A stretch of 64,000 nucleotides of DNA from Cryptosporangium arvum DSM 44712 (GCF_000585375.1 NZ_KK073874.1:6726894-6790893), one strand, 5' to 3'. Positions 44,153 to 54,608 are shown, counted from the stretch's first letter. Program-made: numbers and translations. Notes: generated by a model from the letters alone, not told the origin.

Positions 44153-44721
44153 TGGAGTTAAGACCCGAACAGGGTGGCCGGGGGCGCGGCGTCGCGGCGG
44201 TCATCGAAGGTTTCTTCGGCGCGATGTGGTTCGGCTGGGCCACCAGCGACGCGCCGGGCTGGCTGCTGCCGGTGCTGATCGCCGGTTCGGTCGCGGGCCT
44301 GGCCGTGGTGGTGCTGGGCGTCGTGCTCGCGAAACGCAGCCCCGCCGGCTCGTCGCCGATGGCCGACCCCGCGGTACGCAAGCGCTACAACATCATCGTC
44401 GCGATCGAGTTCGGGCTGATCTTCGCCGGCGCCGCGGTACTCGGGCAGGTCGCCGAGGACTACATCGCGGCCTGGATCGCGCTGATCGTCGGGCTGCACT
44501 TCGTGCCGCTCGGCCGCGTCTTCGCCCAGCGGCTGCTCGAGGTCGCGGGCTGGGTGATCACCGCCGCCGCGATCGTGGCCGGGGTGGTCGCGCTGACCAC
44601 GGACGCCGACACCAGCACGGTCGCCGGCGTGGGAGCGGGCACCACGCTCGTGGTCACCGGCGTGCTGACCGTCCTGGGCGTCCGCGTGTTCGCCGACCGT
44701 CAGCCGGTCACGGGAAGCTGA
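44152..44721 (+). CDS. Conserved membrane protein of unknown function
   Basis: 189 aa with six predicted helices and no recognised domain. GTG at 44152 overlaps the ctaA stop, so it is translated with ctaA. The first cytoplasmic residues are basic; [13 protein letters not shown] and [13 protein letters not shown] are the most conserved-looking parts. Co-transcription could mean a role in haem or oxidase biogenesis, but that is a guess. Confidence 0.65.
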   Translation: MELRPEQGGRGRGVAAVIEGFFGAMWFGWATSDAPGWLLPVLIAGSVAGLAVVVLGVVLAKRSPAGSSPMADPAVRKRYNIIVAIEFGLIFAGAAVLGQVAEDYIAAWIALIVGLHFVPLGRVFAQRLLEVAGWVITAAAIVAGVVALTTDADTSTVAGVGAGTTLVVTGVLTVLGVRVFADRQPVTGS

Positions 44722-45628
44722 CGCCGGTGGCGCGCTCGGAGATGTCCCAGAGCCGCCGGGCGAGCGTCTCGTCGTACCCGGTCGCGGTGTAACGCACCCG
44801 CACCGGGTGGCCGCGGTACTCCCCCGGCCCGGACGGCCCGTAGTACTCGCCACCCCCGACGGCCGGGTCGGTCGCCGCACGCAGCGTCGACAGCGCCCCG
44901 ACCCGGTCGGACTGCCCGAGCACCTTCGTCGCCGCGCTCGACACCCGGGTCCAGAGCGTCGCTCCGTCCGCGCCCGGCCCCGTGGTGACCAGGTTGGTGT
45001 CGGTGTACCCGGGGTGCGCGCCGACGCTCAGCGACGCCGCGCCGGCCGCACGCAGCCGCCGGTCGAGCTCGAGCGTGAACCACGCGTTCGCGAGCTTGGA
45101 GAAGCTGTACGCGCCGGTCGCGGAGTACGACTGCTCGCTCTGCGGGTCGTCGAGCTGCGCGGCCCGGCCGAACCGGTGCATCACGCTGCTCACCGTCACC
45201 ACCCGGGCGCCCTCGCGGTCACGCAGTCGTGGCAGCAGCAGGCCGGTCAGCGCGAAGTGACCGAGGTGGTTGGTGCCGAACTGCAGTTCGAAGCCCTGCG
45301 CGGTGGTGTGCCGGCTCGGGACGTGCATGATCCCGGCGTTGTTGACGAGCAGGTCGACGTCGTCCGGCGTGGCCGCGGCGAACGCGCGGACCGAGTCGAG
45401 GTCGGCCAGGTCGAGCGCGCGCACCTCGGCCGACGCGTCCGGCACCGCCGCGCGCAGGCGCGCGAGCGCCTCGGCACCGCGGCCGGCGTTCCGGACGGCG
45501 AGCACCACCGACGCCCCGGCGCGGGCCAGCCCCTCCGCGGTGCGGTAGCCCAGCCCGCTGTTCGCGCCGGTGACGATCGCCACCCGACCGGTCTGGTCGG
45601 GCACGTCGGCTGCGGTCCAGCGGGCCAT
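44708..45628 (-). CDS. Short-chain dehydrogenase/reductase
   Basis: 306 aa. Rossmann signature [12 protein letters not shown] near the N-terminus, NNAGIMHVP, catalytic YSFSK and a downstream substrate loop; length and GANSGLG motif fit the retinol-dehydrogenase-like or WWOX-like SDR class. Substrate unknown. ATG at 45628 with GGAGG 7 nt upstream. Its 3' end overlaps the convergent membrane protein gene by 14 bp. Confidence 0.92.
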   Translation of the reverse strand: MARWTAADVPDQTGRVAIVTGANSGLGYRTAEGLARAGASVVLAVRNAGRGAEALARLRAAVPDASAEVRALDLADLDSVRAFAAATPDDVDLLVNNAGIMHVPSRHTTAQGFELQFGTNHLGHFALTGLLLPRLRDREGARVVTVSSVMHRFGRAAQLDDPQSEQSYSATGAYSFSKLANAWFTLELDRRLRAAGAASLSVGAHPGYTDTNLVTTGPGADGATLWTRVSSAATKVLGQSDRVGALSTLRAATDPAVGGGEYYGPSGPGEYRGHPVRVRYTATGYDETLARRLWDISERATGVSFP

Positions 45629-45639
45629 GGCCGGCCTCC

Positions 45640-45978
45640 TCAGCGCGAGCCGCCGCCACGCGGTGTCCGGTGGCCACCCATGTAGTCCCACTCGTACGAG
45701 CCGGTCTTGATGCCGGTAACCAGGTCGCGCTCCCACTCGTCCCGGACCGTGACCCCGGCCTCGGCGCACGCCGCGCGCGCGGCGTCGACGCCCCCGGCGA
45801 CGACCTGGTCGCCCCACCGTCCGTCATCCCCGACGAGAACGATGCGTGCGCCCTTCTGCCCGAGGTACTCCACCACCGCGGTGGCCCCGCCGTGTGCGCC
45901 CGCGAAACTCTTCAGGCGCTTGACGATCGGCCCGATCTTGGGTTGGGGGGTGGTGGTCTCTTCCACGGTCTCCGCCAT
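45640..45978 (-). CDS. Conserved actinobacterial protein of unknown function
   Basis: 112 aa, apparently soluble. The N-terminus is acidic with Thr; the rest has an alpha/beta feel with [16 protein letters not shown] and [13 protein letters not shown] know no domain for it. It lies upstream of the SDR by 11 bp and downstream of ctaB by 37 bp on the same strand, so it may be part of one transcript. Confidence 0.65.
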   Translation of the reverse strand: MAETVEETTTPQPKIGPIVKRLKSFAGAHGGATAVVEYLGQKGARIVLVGDDGRWGDQVVAGGVDAARAACAEAGVTVRDEWERDLVTGIKTGSYEWDYMGGHRTPRGGGSR

Positions 45979-46015
45979 GGACGCATGTTACCGACCGGTA
46001 CAGCGAAAAGGCACG

Positions 46016-46930
46016 TTACGACAGCAGAGCATCGACGGCGACGGCGACGAACAACACGGTGAGGTACGTGATCGAGAGGTGGAACAGCCGCATCGGCTTG
46101 ACCTTGAGTTCACGCCGCACCTGCGAGTGGAGCCGGTGGGCCTCGAGCAGGAACACCCCGCCGACGACGAGCGCGGTGCCGCCGTAGATCCAGCCGGTGG
46201 CCAGCGGCCAGAGCAGCAGCGAGCACACCACCATCGCCCACGAGTACGCGAGGATCTGTCCGGTCACGACCTTGGGCGCGGCCACCACCGGGAGCATCGG
46301 CACGCCGGCCTTCGCGTAGTCGTCGCGGAACTTCATCGCCAGCGGCCAGTAGTGCGGCGGCGTCCAGAAGAAGATGACGCCGAACAGCACCAGCGGCGCC
46401 CAGTCCAGCGAGTTCGTGACCGCGGCCCAGCCGATCAGCACCGGCATGCAGCCGGCCGCCCCGCCCCAGACGATGTTCTGGCTGGTACGCCGCTTGAGTA
46501 CGGCGGTGTAGACGAGGACGTAGAACAGGATCGCGGCGAGCGCGAGCCCGGCCGCGAGCGCGTTGGTCTGCCACCAGAGGAAGCCGACCGCGACGACGCC
46601 GAGCAGGATGCCGAAGATCAGCGCGTTACGCGGCTCGACGGTGTGCTGGGCCAGCGGGCGACGCTTCGTCCGGGACATCTTCTCGTCGATGTCGCGGTCG
46701 AGGTAGCAGTTGAGCGCGTTGGCGCTACCGGCGGCGAGCGTGCCGCCGAGGACGGTCGCCACGATCAGCCAGAGCGAGGGCATGCCCTGCTCGGCCAGGA
46801 GCATCGTCGGCACCGTGGAGACGAGCAGCGTCTCGATGATGCGGGGCTTGGTGAGCGCGATGTACGCCTTGACGACGCCCAGCGGCTTCAGCCGCTTCGA
46901 GCCACGTGGCCGCTCGAGCTGAACAGTCAC
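46016..46930 (-). CDS. ctaB: Protohaem IX farnesyltransferase (haem O synthase)
   Basis: 304 aa, UbiA-type prenyltransferase with nine helices. The first Asp-rich motif is [20 protein letters not shown]; the second, DDYAKAG, follows [11 protein letters not shown]. It farnesylates haem B to haem O, the substrate of CtaA. GTG at 46930 is chosen because AGGAG lies 6 nt upstream; the longer frame is intergenic. Divergent from tkt. Confidence 0.96.
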   Translation of the reverse strand: MTVQLERPRGSKRLKPLGVVKAYIALTKPRIIETLLVSTVPTMLLAEQGMPSLWLIVATVLGGTLAAGSANALNCYLDRDIDEKMSRTKRRPLAQHTVEPRNALIFGILLGVVAVGFLWWQTNALAAGLALAAILFYVLVYTAVLKRRTSQNIVWGGAAGCMPVLIGWAAVTNSLDWAPLVLFGVIFFWTPPHYWPLAMKFRDDYAKAGVPMLPVVAAPKVVTGQILAYSWAMVVCSLLLWPLATGWIYGGTALVVGGVFLLEAHRLHSQVRRELKVKPMRLFHLSITYLTVLFVAVAVDALLS

Positions 46931-47239
46931 GATGACTCCTGGATGCGGGGGGTCACAGCAGACCGTCCACCTTCCGATCGTTCCAGCCGCGCTCCGCCGA
47001 AAAACCGGGCAACTGGCCGGGCACTGTCGCGCCTGGGTCATGGTAGACCGCGCCGAATCGTCTACACGCTGTGGGTGGGTGGGACGCGCCGAACGCGGGT
47101 CCTTCATTCACACGACACCAACCAGAGACGCGTCGTTACTTACTGGGTGGGTAGGGTTTTCAGAGGAGCCGGTCGCGGAACTCCCCCGGCCGGAACGGCA
47201 TTCCGTCCTGAGAAGGACAATCGGACGAGGGACAAGCCT
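46931..47239. other. Divergent ctaB-tkt intergenic region
   Basis: 309 bp with no gene that I can support. It should hold the outward promoters of ctaB and tkt. The sequence around TTACTTACTGGG (about 47138-47149) is locally AT-richer and may be part of the tkt promoter; no operator or riboswitch fold is recognisable. The tkt Shine-Dalgarno-like GAGGGA is at 47227-47232. Confidence 0.45.
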
Positions 47240-49369
47240 GTGAGCAGCTCGGAGAACGACGCAGTACTGGACTGGAACGATCAGGACGGCCGAGCGGTCG
47301 ACACCGTCCGCCTCCTGGCCGCCGACGCCGTCCAGAAGTCGGGCAACGGCCACCCGGGCACCGCGATGAGCCTGGCCCCGCTGGCCTACCTGTTGTTCAA
47401 CAAGGTGCTCAAGCACGACCCGACGGACCCCAACTGGACCGGCCGCGACCGTTTCGTGCTGAGCGCCGGGCACTCGAGCCTGACGCTCTACATCCAGCTC
47501 TTCCTGTCGGGCTACCCGCTGACGCTGGACGACCTGAAGTCGCTGCGCCAGTGGGGCAGCCAGACCCCGGGTCACCCGGAGCACGGCCACACGCCGGGCG
47601 TCGAGACCACCACCGGCCCGCTCGGCCAGGGTGTCGGCAACGCGGTCGGCATGGCGATGGCCGCCCGCCGCGAGCGCGGCCTGTTCGACCCGGACGCCCC
47701 GGCCGGTCAGAGCCCGTTCGACCACAACATCTGGGCGATCGCCTCCGACGGCGACCTGGAAGAGGGCATCAGCGGCGAGGCGTCGTCGATCGCCGGCACC
47801 CAGCAGCTGGGCAACCTGACGCTGATCTGGGACGACAACAAGATCTCGATCGAAGACGACACGAACATCGCGTTTACCGAGGACGTGGCCAAGCGCTACG
47901 AGGCCTACGGCTGGCACGTCCAGACGATCGACTGGGCCGCAGGCGACAAGTACCACGAGGACGTCGAGGCGCTCTGGAACGCGCTGCAGGCGGCCAAGGC
48001 CGAGACCAGCCGCCCGTCGTTCATCCAGCTGCGCACGATCATCGGCTGGCCGGCACCCAAGCTGCAGGGCACCGGTAAGGCGCACGGCGCCGCGCTGGGC
48101 GAGGACGAGGTCAAGGCCACCAAGGAGATCCTGGGCTTCGACCCGGCGCAGTCGTTCGCGGTGCCCGAGGCCGCGCTCGAGCGGGCCCGCGAGGTCGTGG
48201 CCCGCGGCCGGGCGAACCACGAGGCCTGGGACACCGAGTTCGCGAAGTGGGCCGAGGCCAACCCGGAGCGCAAGGCGCTGTTCGACCGGATGGCCACCCG
48301 CACGCTGCCCGAGGGCTGGGCCGACAAGCTGCCGTCGTTCCCGGCCGACGCCAAGGGCGTCGCCACCCGCAAGGCGTCCGGTGACGTGCTCACCGCGATC
48401 GCGCCGTCGCTGCCGGAGCTGTGGGGCGGTTCGGCCGACCTGGCCGAGTCCAACCTCACCACGCCCAAGGGCGAGCCGTCGTTCCTGCCGCCCGACCGCC
48501 AGACCAAGATGTTCAGCGGCGGCCCGTTCGGCCGGGTGCTCCACTTCGGCATCCGCGAGCACGCGATGGGCTCGATCCTCAACGGCATCGCGCTGCACGG
48601 CGGCACCCGCCCCTACGGCGGCACGTTCCTGGTCTTCAGCGACTACATGCGACCGGCGGTCCGGCTCGCGGCGCTGATGAAGCTCCCGACGATCTACGTC
48701 TGGACGCACGACTCGATCGGTCTCGGCGAGGACGGCCCGACGCACCAGCCGGTCGAGCACCTCACCGCCCTGCGGGCGATCCCGGGCCTCGACGTCGTCC
48801 GCCCGGCGGACGCCAACGAGACGGTCATCGCGTGGAAGCAGGCGCTGGAGCACACCGACCGGCCGACCGCGCTGGCGCTGTCACGGCAGAACCTGCCGAC
48901 GTTCGACCGCACCAACGGCGAGTACGCGCCGGTGGAGAACGCCGCGAAGGGCGCCTACGTGCTGGCCGAGGCCAGCGGCGGCACCCCGAAGGTGATCCTG
49001 CTGGCCACCGGTTCCGAGGTGTCGATCGCCGACGAGGCCCGCAAGCGCCTGGAGGCCGAGGGCACCCCGACGCGGCTGGTGTCGGTGCCCTGCATGGAGT
49101 GGTTCGAGGCGCAGGACGAGTCCTACCGCGAGTCCGTGGTGCCGCGGGGCGTCAAGGCCCGGGTCAGCGTCGAGGCCGGCATCGCGATGTCGTGGCGCGG
49201 CCTGATCGGCGAGTCCGGTGAGTCGGTCTCGATCGAGCACTTCGGGGCCAGCGCGCCGTACACCGTGCTCTACGAGCAGTTCGGTTTCACCCCCGACCGC
49301 GTCGTCGCGGCCGCGCACGCCAGCCTCACCAAGGTCGGCGCCATCACCGGCAGCCCGACCGGTAACTGA
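47240..49369 (+). CDS. tkt: Transketolase
   Basis: 709 aa, TPP-dependent. N-terminal domain with SGNGHPGTAMSLAPLAY, GPLGQGVGNAVGMA and the TPP motif GDGDLEEG...N-type region; pyrimidine-binding DSIGLGEDGPTHQPVEHL follows, and a C-terminal transketolase domain closes. It moves two-carbon units in the pentose phosphate pathway. GTG at 47240 has GAGGGA 7 nt upstream. Starts the tkt-tal operon. Confidence 0.97.
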   Translation: MSSSENDAVLDWNDQDGRAVDTVRLLAADAVQKSGNGHPGTAMSLAPLAYLLFNKVLKHDPTDPNWTGRDRFVLSAGHSSLTLYIQLFLSGYPLTLDDLKSLRQWGSQTPGHPEHGHTPGVETTTGPLGQGVGNAVGMAMAARRERGLFDPDAPAGQSPFDHNIWAIASDGDLEEGISGEASSIAGTQQLGNLTLIWDDNKISIEDDTNIAFTEDVAKRYEAYGWHVQTIDWAAGDKYHEDVEALWNALQAAKAETSRPSFIQLRTIIGWPAPKLQGTGKAHGAALGEDEVKATKEILGFDPAQSFAVPEAALERAREVVARGRANHEAWDTEFAKWAEANPERKALFDRMATRTLPEGWADKLPSFPADAKGVATRKASGDVLTAIAPSLPELWGGSADLAESNLTTPKGEPSFLPPDRQTKMFSGGPFGRVLHFGIREHAMGSILNGIALHGGTRPYGGTFLVFSDYMRPAVRLAALMKLPTIYVWTHDSIGLGEDGPTHQPVEHLTALRAIPGLDVVRPADANETVIAWKQALEHTDRPTALALSRQNLPTFDRTNGEYAPVENAAKGAYVLAEASGGTPKVILLATGSEVSIADEARKRLEAEGTPTRLVSVPCMEWFEAQDESYRESVVPRGVKARVSVEAGIAMSWRGLIGESGESVSIEHFGASAPYTVLYEQFGFTPDRVVAAAHASLTKVGAITGSPTGN

Positions 49370-49384
49370 AGGAAGGACGCCCAC

Positions 49385-50494
49385 ATGTCCGATGCACTCG
49401 CTGACCTGTCCGCCGCCGGCGTGGCAGTGTGGCTCGACGACATCTCCCGCCAGCGACTCGTCAGCGGAAGCCTGGCGAAGCTGGTCGAGGAGAAGCACGT
49501 CGTCGGGGTCACGAGCAACCCGACGATCTTCGCCAAGGCGCTCGAGGACATCGACACCTACTCCGAGACGCTGACCGACCTCAAGGCCCGCAAGGTCTCG
49601 GTCGACGAAGCGATCCGGATGGTCACCGCCACCGATATCCGCGACGGTGCCGACCTGCTGCGCCCGGTCTACGACGCCACCGACGGCGTCGACGGCCGCG
49701 TCTCGCTCGAGGTCGACCCGCGCCTGGCGCACGACACCACGGCGACGATCGCCGAGGCCAAGGCCCTCTGGTGGCTCGTCGACCGGCCGAACGTGCTGAT
49801 CAAGATCCCGGCCACGAAGGCCGGTCTGCCGGCCATCACCGCCGCGCTCGCCGAGGGCATCAGCGTCAACGTCACGCTGATCTTCAGCCTCGAGCGGTAC
49901 GGCGAGGTCATGGAGGCGTTCGTCGCCGGCGTCGAGAAGGCCAAGGAGAACGGTCACGACCTGACGAAGCTCGCGTCGGTCGCGTCGTTCTTCGTGTCCC
50001 GGGTCGACTCCGAGATCGACAAGCGCCTGGACAAGCTCGGCTCCGACGAGGCCAAGGCGCTGCGCGGCAAAGCCGCGATCGCGAACGCGCGCCTGGCCTA
50101 CCGCGACTACGAGCAGGTCTTCTCCACCGACCGGTGGAAGGCGCTCGCGGAGGCCGGCGCGAAGCCGCAGCGTCCGCTGTGGGCCTCCACCGGCGTCAAG
50201 GACCCGGCCTACGACGACACGCAGTACGTCGTCGAGCTGGTCGCCCCCGGCACCGTGAACACGATGCCGGAGGCCACCCTCAAGGCCGTCGACGACCACG
50301 GTGTGGTCCGCGGCGACACGATCACGCCGTACTACGCCGAGGCCCAGGCCACGCTCGACGCGCTGGCCGGCATCGGCGTCGACTACGACGAGGTCGTGAA
50401 CCTCCTCGAGAAGGAGGGCGTCGAGAAGTTCGAGCAGTCCTGGACCGAGTTGCTCGACTCGGTGAAGAAGCAGCTCTCCGCGGTAGATGCCTGA
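49385..50494 (+). CDS. tal: Transaldolase
   Basis: 369 aa, the longer actinobacterial type. Schiff-base Lys is in [27 protein letters not shown] near residue 40 and [17 protein letters not shown] in the C-terminal half are conserved. It transfers a three-carbon unit in the pentose phosphate pathway. It follows tkt by 15 bp with AAGGAAGG upstream of the ATG. Hairpins follow its stop. Confidence 0.96.
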   Translation: MSDALADLSAAGVAVWLDDISRQRLVSGSLAKLVEEKHVVGVTSNPTIFAKALEDIDTYSETLTDLKARKVSVDEAIRMVTATDIRDGADLLRPVYDATDGVDGRVSLEVDPRLAHDTTATIAEAKALWWLVDRPNVLIKIPATKAGLPAITAALAEGISVNVTLIFSLERYGEVMEAFVAGVEKAKENGHDLTKLASVASFFVSRVDSEIDKRLDKLGSDEAKALRGKAAIANARLAYRDYEQVFSTDRWKALAEAGAKPQRPLWASTGVKDPAYDDTQYVVELVAPGTVNTMPEATLKAVDDHGVVRGDTITPYYAEAQATLDALAGIGVDYDEVVNLLEKEGVEKFEQSWTELLDSVKKQLSAVDA

Positions 50495-50515
50495 GTTCAG
50501 ACGTTCCACCGCCGG

Positions 50516-50544
50516 CCCCGGCACGCGCGAGTCGCGTGCCGGGG
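50516..50544 (+). terminator. Hairpin 1 after tal
   Basis: CCCCGGCACGCG (50516-50527) and CGCGTGCCGGGG (50533-50544) form a perfect 12-bp stem with a 5-nt loop, 22 bp after the tal stop. Confidence 0.75.
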
Positions 50545-50566
50545 TCGACGTCACGCTCGCCCCCTC

Positions 50567-50592
50567 GCCGGCCGCTGCGGCCGGCACCTTTT
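50567..50592 (+). terminator. Hairpin 2 after tal, with T-tract
   Basis: GCCGGCC (50567-50573) and GGCCGGC (50579-50585) are followed by ACCTTTT. With the first hairpin this makes a double terminator and separates tkt-tal from zwf-opcA-pgl. Confidence 0.75.
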
Positions 50593-50677
50593 CGGACCCG
50601 GGCGGCCGCCCGCGTGTCCGGCTTCACCTCGCCGACCGGGCCGCCGGCCCGGCCCAGCTCCTTTCCGAGGCGGTGCG

Positions 50678-52393
50678 ATGACCAAACCGGCCGCGGACGC
50701 ACCCGAGGCGTCCGCCACGACTCCCGAGACCATTGACGCCGGGGCACCGCCGCCCGGCACGCCCGCCGAGGGCTCCCCGGCGACGAACACGGCTCCACCC
50801 GGAGAGCTCGCCGAGAGCTCCACCGCCACCGACCCGATCCCGCCGGGGCAGCTCACCGCCACGCCCGGCGGCCGCGCGGCCAACCCGCTGCGTGACGCGG
50901 CCGACCGGCGCCTCCCGCGGGTACCGGAGCCGTGCGCGCTGGTGATCTTCGGCGTCACCGGAGACCTGTCCCGCAAGAAGCTCATCCCGGCGATCTACGA
51001 CCTCGCCAACCGCGACCTGCTGCCGCCCGGCTTCGTCGTCCTCGGGTTCGCCCGGCGCGACTGGGGCGACGGGGAGTTCGAGGAGGTCGCCCGCGAGTGG
51101 GCCAAGAACGGCGCCCGGACGCAGTGGCGTGAAGACGCCTGGGAGCGCCTGAGCGAGAACATCAAGTTCGTCGCGGGTTCGTTCGACGACGACGACGCGT
51201 TCGACCAGCTGCACGCCACGCTCAAGGAACTGCACGACGAGCACGGCATCCTCGGCAACGCCGCCTTCTACCTGTCGATCCCGCCGTCGCTGTTCCCGGT
51301 CGTGCTCAACCAGATCGAGCGCACGAAGATGGCCGACACCACGACCGACGGCGGCTGGCGTCGCGTCGTCGTGGAGAAGCCGTTCGGCCACGACGTCGAG
51401 TCGTCGAAGGAACTCAACCGCCTGGTCGACAACGTCTTCTCGCCCGAGAACGTCTTCCGCATCGACCACTACCTGGGCAAGGAGACGGTTCAGAACCTGC
51501 TGGCGCTGCGCTTCGCCAACCAGCTGTTCGAGCCGATCTGGAACGCCCACTACGTGGACTCGGTGCAGATCACGATGGCCGAGGACGTCGGCATCGGTAC
51601 CCGCGCCGGGTTCTACGACAAGACCGGCACGGCCCGCGACGTCATCCAGAACCACCTGCTGCAGCTGCTCGCGCTGGCCGCGATGGAAGAGCCGGTGAGC
51701 TTCACCGCCGACGCGATCCGCACCGAGAAGCTCAAGGTGCTGCACGCGACGAAGCCCCCGGCCGACCTGGAGCACGACGCGATCCGCGGCCAGTACGAAC
51801 AGGGCTGGCTGGCCGGTCAGCGGGTGCCGGGCTACCTCCAGGAGAAAGACATCCCGGAGGACTCCACCACCGAGACCTACGCGGCGATCAAGCTGGGCAT
51901 CCACACCCGGCGCTGGGCCGGCGTGCCGTTCTACGTCCGGGCCGGCAAGCGGCTGCCGCGCCGCGTCACCGAGATCGCGGTGCTGTTCAAGAAGGCGCCG
52001 CACCTGCCGTTCGCGAACACCGACACCGAGGCGCTCGGCCGCAACCAGCTGGTGATCAAGGTCCAGCCGGACGAGGGCATGACGCTGAAGTTCGGCTCGA
52101 AGGTGCCCGGCTCGGCGATGGAGGTCCGCGACGTCGCGATGGACTTCCTCTACGGCGAGGCGTTCACCGAGTCCTCGCCCGAGGCCTACGAGCGGTTGAT
52201 CCTCGACGTCCTGGTGGGCGACTCGACGCTGTTCCCGAACGCCGACGAGGTCGAGGCCAGCTGGGTCGTCATCGACGCGCTGGAAGACTTCTGGCAGGGC
52301 ACGACACCGCACAGGTACCGGGCCGGAGAGTGGGGCCCGCGGGCCGCGGACGAGATGCTGGAGCGCGAAGGCCGGAACTGGAGGCGACCGTGA
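50678..52393 (+). CDS. zwf: Glucose-6-phosphate 1-dehydrogenase
   Basis: 571 aa, entry enzyme of the oxidative pentose phosphate pathway. NADP-binding VIFGVTGDLSRKKLIPA begins only near residue 88 and the substrate site RIDHYLGKE follows. Residues 1-80 are an extra Ala/Pro/Thr/Glu-rich head rare in the core family. ATG at 50678 has a GAGG box 7 nt upstream. OpcA, its allosteric partner in actinobacteria, is encoded next with a 4-nt overlap. Confidence 0.96.
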   Translation: MTKPAADAPEASATTPETIDAGAPPPGTPAEGSPATNTAPPGELAESSTATDPIPPGQLTATPGGRAANPLRDAADRRLPRVPEPCALVIFGVTGDLSRKKLIPAIYDLANRDLLPPGFVVLGFARRDWGDGEFEEVAREWAKNGARTQWREDAWERLSENIKFVAGSFDDDDAFDQLHATLKELHDEHGILGNAAFYLSIPPSLFPVVLNQIERTKMADTTTDGGWRRVVVEKPFGHDVESSKELNRLVDNVFSPENVFRIDHYLGKETVQNLLALRFANQLFEPIWNAHYVDSVQITMAEDVGIGTRAGFYDKTGTARDVIQNHLLQLLALAAMEEPVSFTADAIRTEKLKVLHATKPPADLEHDAIRGQYEQGWLAGQRVPGYLQEKDIPEDSTTETYAAIKLGIHTRRWAGVPFYVRAGKRLPRRVTEIAVLFKKAPHLPFANTDTEALGRNQLVIKVQPDEGMTLKFGSKVPGSAMEVRDVAMDFLYGEAFTESSPEAYERLILDVLVGDSTLFPNADEVEASWVVIDALEDFWQGTTPHRYRAGEWGPRAADEMLEREGRNWRRP

Positions 52394-53376
52394 CGACACT
52401 CTGGGACACCACCGGCACCGACGTGGTGAGGGCACTCGGCGAGTCGCGGCGGGCCGCCGGGTTCGTCGCGAGCGGCGTCGCGCTGACGCTCGTCGTCGTG
52501 GCGAACGAGAAGCACGTCTCGGCCGCCGAGGAGGCCGCCAGCGTGGCGGCCGCCGCGCACCCCTGCCGCCTGCTGATCGTCGTGCGGCGCCAGATCGACG
52601 CCCCGATGCCCCGCCTGGACGCCGAGATCTCGGTGGGCGGGCGGCTGGGCCCCGGTGAGGCCGTCGTGATGCGGATGTACGGCCGGCTGGCGCTGCACGC
52701 CGAGTCGGTCACGCTGCCGCTGCTCGCGCCGGACGTCCCGGTCGTGACCTGGTGGCACGGCGAGCCGCCGGAGAGGATCGCGTACGACCCGCTCGGCGTG
52801 TTCGCCGACCGCAGGGTCACCGACTCCCGCGAGTCGGCCGACCCGATGAACTGCCTGCACGCGCGGGCCGAGGACTACGCCCCCGGCGACACCGACCTGG
52901 GCTGGTCGCGCACCACGCCCTGGCGGACGCTGCTGGCCGGTGCGTTCGACACGGTCACCGGGCGCCCGAAGTCGGTGACCGTGGTCGCCGCGCCGAAGAA
53001 CGTCACCGCGACGCTGCTGGTCGGCTGGCTGAAGGCCCGGCTCGGGCTGCCGGTCGACGTGCAGGAGACCGCGAAGCGCGGGATCGGCGAGGTCACGATC
53101 GAGATCGACGACGGCACCCGGATCCAGGTGACGCGGCAGGACAGCAACCACGCGGTCCTGCGCCGCACCGGTGTCCCCGACCGGATCCAGCCGCTGGCCC
53201 GCCGCACGCTCGGCGAGCAGCTCGCCGAGGAGATCAAGCGGCTCGACCCCGACCAGCCCTACGGCGAGGCACTCGGCGCGGCCACCGGCCTGACCGGGCT
53301 CAACAACCGCTCGCCGTTCCGTTCCCACGTCTGGAAGGACCCGATGCCCACCGCCGCCCCCGCCACCCCCTCGTGA
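52390..53376 (+). CDS. opcA: Glucose-6-phosphate dehydrogenase assembly protein OpcA
   Basis: 328 aa. OpcA-type pattern: TLWDTTGTDVVRAL at the N-terminus, HPCRLLIVV and LPLLAPDVPVVTWWHGE centrally. It promotes assembly and activity of Zwf and links it to redox control. GTG start overlaps the zwf stop. Confidence 0.95.
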   Translation: MTTLWDTTGTDVVRALGESRRAAGFVASGVALTLVVVANEKHVSAAEEAASVAAAAHPCRLLIVVRRQIDAPMPRLDAEISVGGRLGPGEAVVMRMYGRLALHAESVTLPLLAPDVPVVTWWHGEPPERIAYDPLGVFADRRVTDSRESADPMNCLHARAEDYAPGDTDLGWSRTTPWRTLLAGAFDTVTGRPKSVTVVAAPKNVTATLLVGWLKARLGLPVDVQETAKRGIGEVTIEIDDGTRIQVTRQDSNHAVLRRTGVPDRIQPLARRTLGEQLAEEIKRLDPDQPYGEALGAATGLTGLNNRSPFRSHVWKDPMPTAAPATPS

Positions 53377-53455
53377 CCGTGTACCCCGGCACCCTCCTCC
53401 GCTCCGCTCCTCGGTCGCCAGGGCTCCCTGCGATGCTCACTTCGGAGGGCGCCTC

Positions 53456-54223
53456 ATGACGGTCGGCGAACTGTCCGTCGTCGTCCACCGCGACGCCGAG
53501 GTCCTGGCCGCCGCGGCGGCGGCGCGGCTGATGGTGCGGATCGTCGACGCGCAGCACGCCCGTGGCCGCGCGTCGATCGTGCTGACCGGGGGTGGCGTCG
53601 GCATCGGCACGTTGAAGGCGCTGAACGCGAGCCCGGCCCGGCACGCGATCGACTGGGGCGCTCTCGACATCTGGTGGGGTGACGAGCGGTTCGTCGCGCC
53701 CGGCGACCCGGAACGCAACGAGCGGCAGGCCGACGAGGCGCTGCTCGACCACGTCCCGGTGGACCCGGCGCGGGTGCACCGGATGCCCGCCGACACCGGC
53801 GGATCGCCGGAGAGCGCGGCCGAGCAGTACGCGGACGAACTCTCGAAGGCCGCCCGCGCCGGGGCCGACCTCCCCCGGTTCGACGTGCTGATGCTCGGCG
53901 TCGGGCCGGAGGGTCACGTCGCGTCGATCTTCCCGGAGTCCCCGGCGGCCTACGACGAGGGCCTGGTCACCGCGGTGCGCAACTGCCCGAAGCCGCCGCC
54001 GACCCGGGTCTCGCTGACGTTCGGCACGATCACCAGCGCGGACGAGGTGTGGCTGCTGGCCGCGGGCGAGGGCAAGGCCGAAGCGGTCGGGCTCGCGCTG
54101 GCCGGCGCCGGGCGCGTGCAGATACCGGCGGCGGGGGCGCGCGGCGGCGTCCGCACGCTGTGGCTGGTGGACGAGGCCGCGGCCGTGAACGTGCCGCCGG
54201 AGCTGCGTCTACGCCGGTCCTGA
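53456..54223 (+). CDS. pgl: 6-phosphogluconolactonase
   Basis: 255 aa, DevB/SOL family. GGVGIGTLKAL, WWGDERFVAP, and GVGPEGHVASIFP with the catalytic His are present. It hydrolyses the product of Zwf. The gap from opcA is 79 bp, and GGAGG lies 8 nt before the ATG. Ends the zwf-opcA-pgl operon. Confidence 0.95.
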   Translation: MTVGELSVVVHRDAEVLAAAAAARLMVRIVDAQHARGRASIVLTGGGVGIGTLKALNASPARHAIDWGALDIWWGDERFVAPGDPERNERQADEALLDHVPVDPARVHRMPADTGGSPESAAEQYADELSKAARAGADLPRFDVLMLGVGPEGHVASIFPESPAAYDEGLVTAVRNCPKPPPTRVSLTFGTITSADEVWLLAAGEGKAEAVGLALAGAGRVQIPAAGARGGVRTLWLVDEAAAVNVPPELRLRRS

Positions 54224-54227
54224 AACG

Positions 54228-54259
54228 GAGAACCCCCGCCCGGAAGGGCGGGGGTTCTC
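54228..54259. terminator. Bidirectional terminator between pgl and rbpA
   Basis: GAGAACCCCCGCCC (54228-54241) and GGGCGGGGGTTCTC (54246-54259) form a perfect 14-bp stem around GGAA, between two converging genes. Confidence 0.9.
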
Positions 54260-54266
54260 GGTTGGA

Positions 54267-54608
54267 TCATTCGCCGCGGCGCGCGCGGACCTTGGCCAGA
54301 GCCTCTTCGAGGATCGCCTCGCCGTCCGCATCGCTACGCCGTTCACGCACGTAGGCCAGGTGCGTTTTGTACGGCTCGTTACGCGGAGCCGCCGGAGGAG
54401 CTTCCCGGTTCTTCCCGGCGGGCAGCCCGCAGCGCGGACAATCCCAGTGCTCCGGCTCCGCCGCCTCGACCGCGAACGACACACGGGTCATGTGCCCGTT
54501 CGCGCAGTAAAAGGGGATGTGACGGCGGGGCGCTGATTCCCCCCGCTCCGCCTCACCCATCGGCCCCGCACCGACGCGGGTACCTCGGATGGCATTTCCA
54601 CCAGCCAC
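54267..54608 (-). CDS. rbpA: RNA polymerase-binding protein RbpA
   Basis: 113 aa. Characteristic GGNAIRGTRVGAGPMGEAE head, zinc-like cysteines in FYCANGH and WDCPRCGLPAG, and the sigma-interacting end NEPYKTHLAYVRERRSD. RbpA activates the housekeeping sigma holoenzyme in actinobacteria. GTG at 54608: the preceding in-frame codons are not usual starts and a GGAG box lies upstream. Next gene on this strand is secG. Confidence 0.95.
   Translation of the reverse strand: MAGGNAIRGTRVGAGPMGEAERGESAPRRHIPFYCANGHMTRVSFAVEAAEPEHWDCPRCGLPAGKNREAPPAAPRNEPYKTHLAYVRERRSDADGEAILEEALAKVRARRGE

Noticed and set aside
50487-50681. 64-codon frame overlapping the tal stop and the zwf start (ATGA overlaps on both sides)
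   Set aside because: It runs through two perfect hairpins that look like terminators, and its product is Arg/Ala/Gly-rich without any recognisable motif. I also considered a relic of pgi but see no resemblance.
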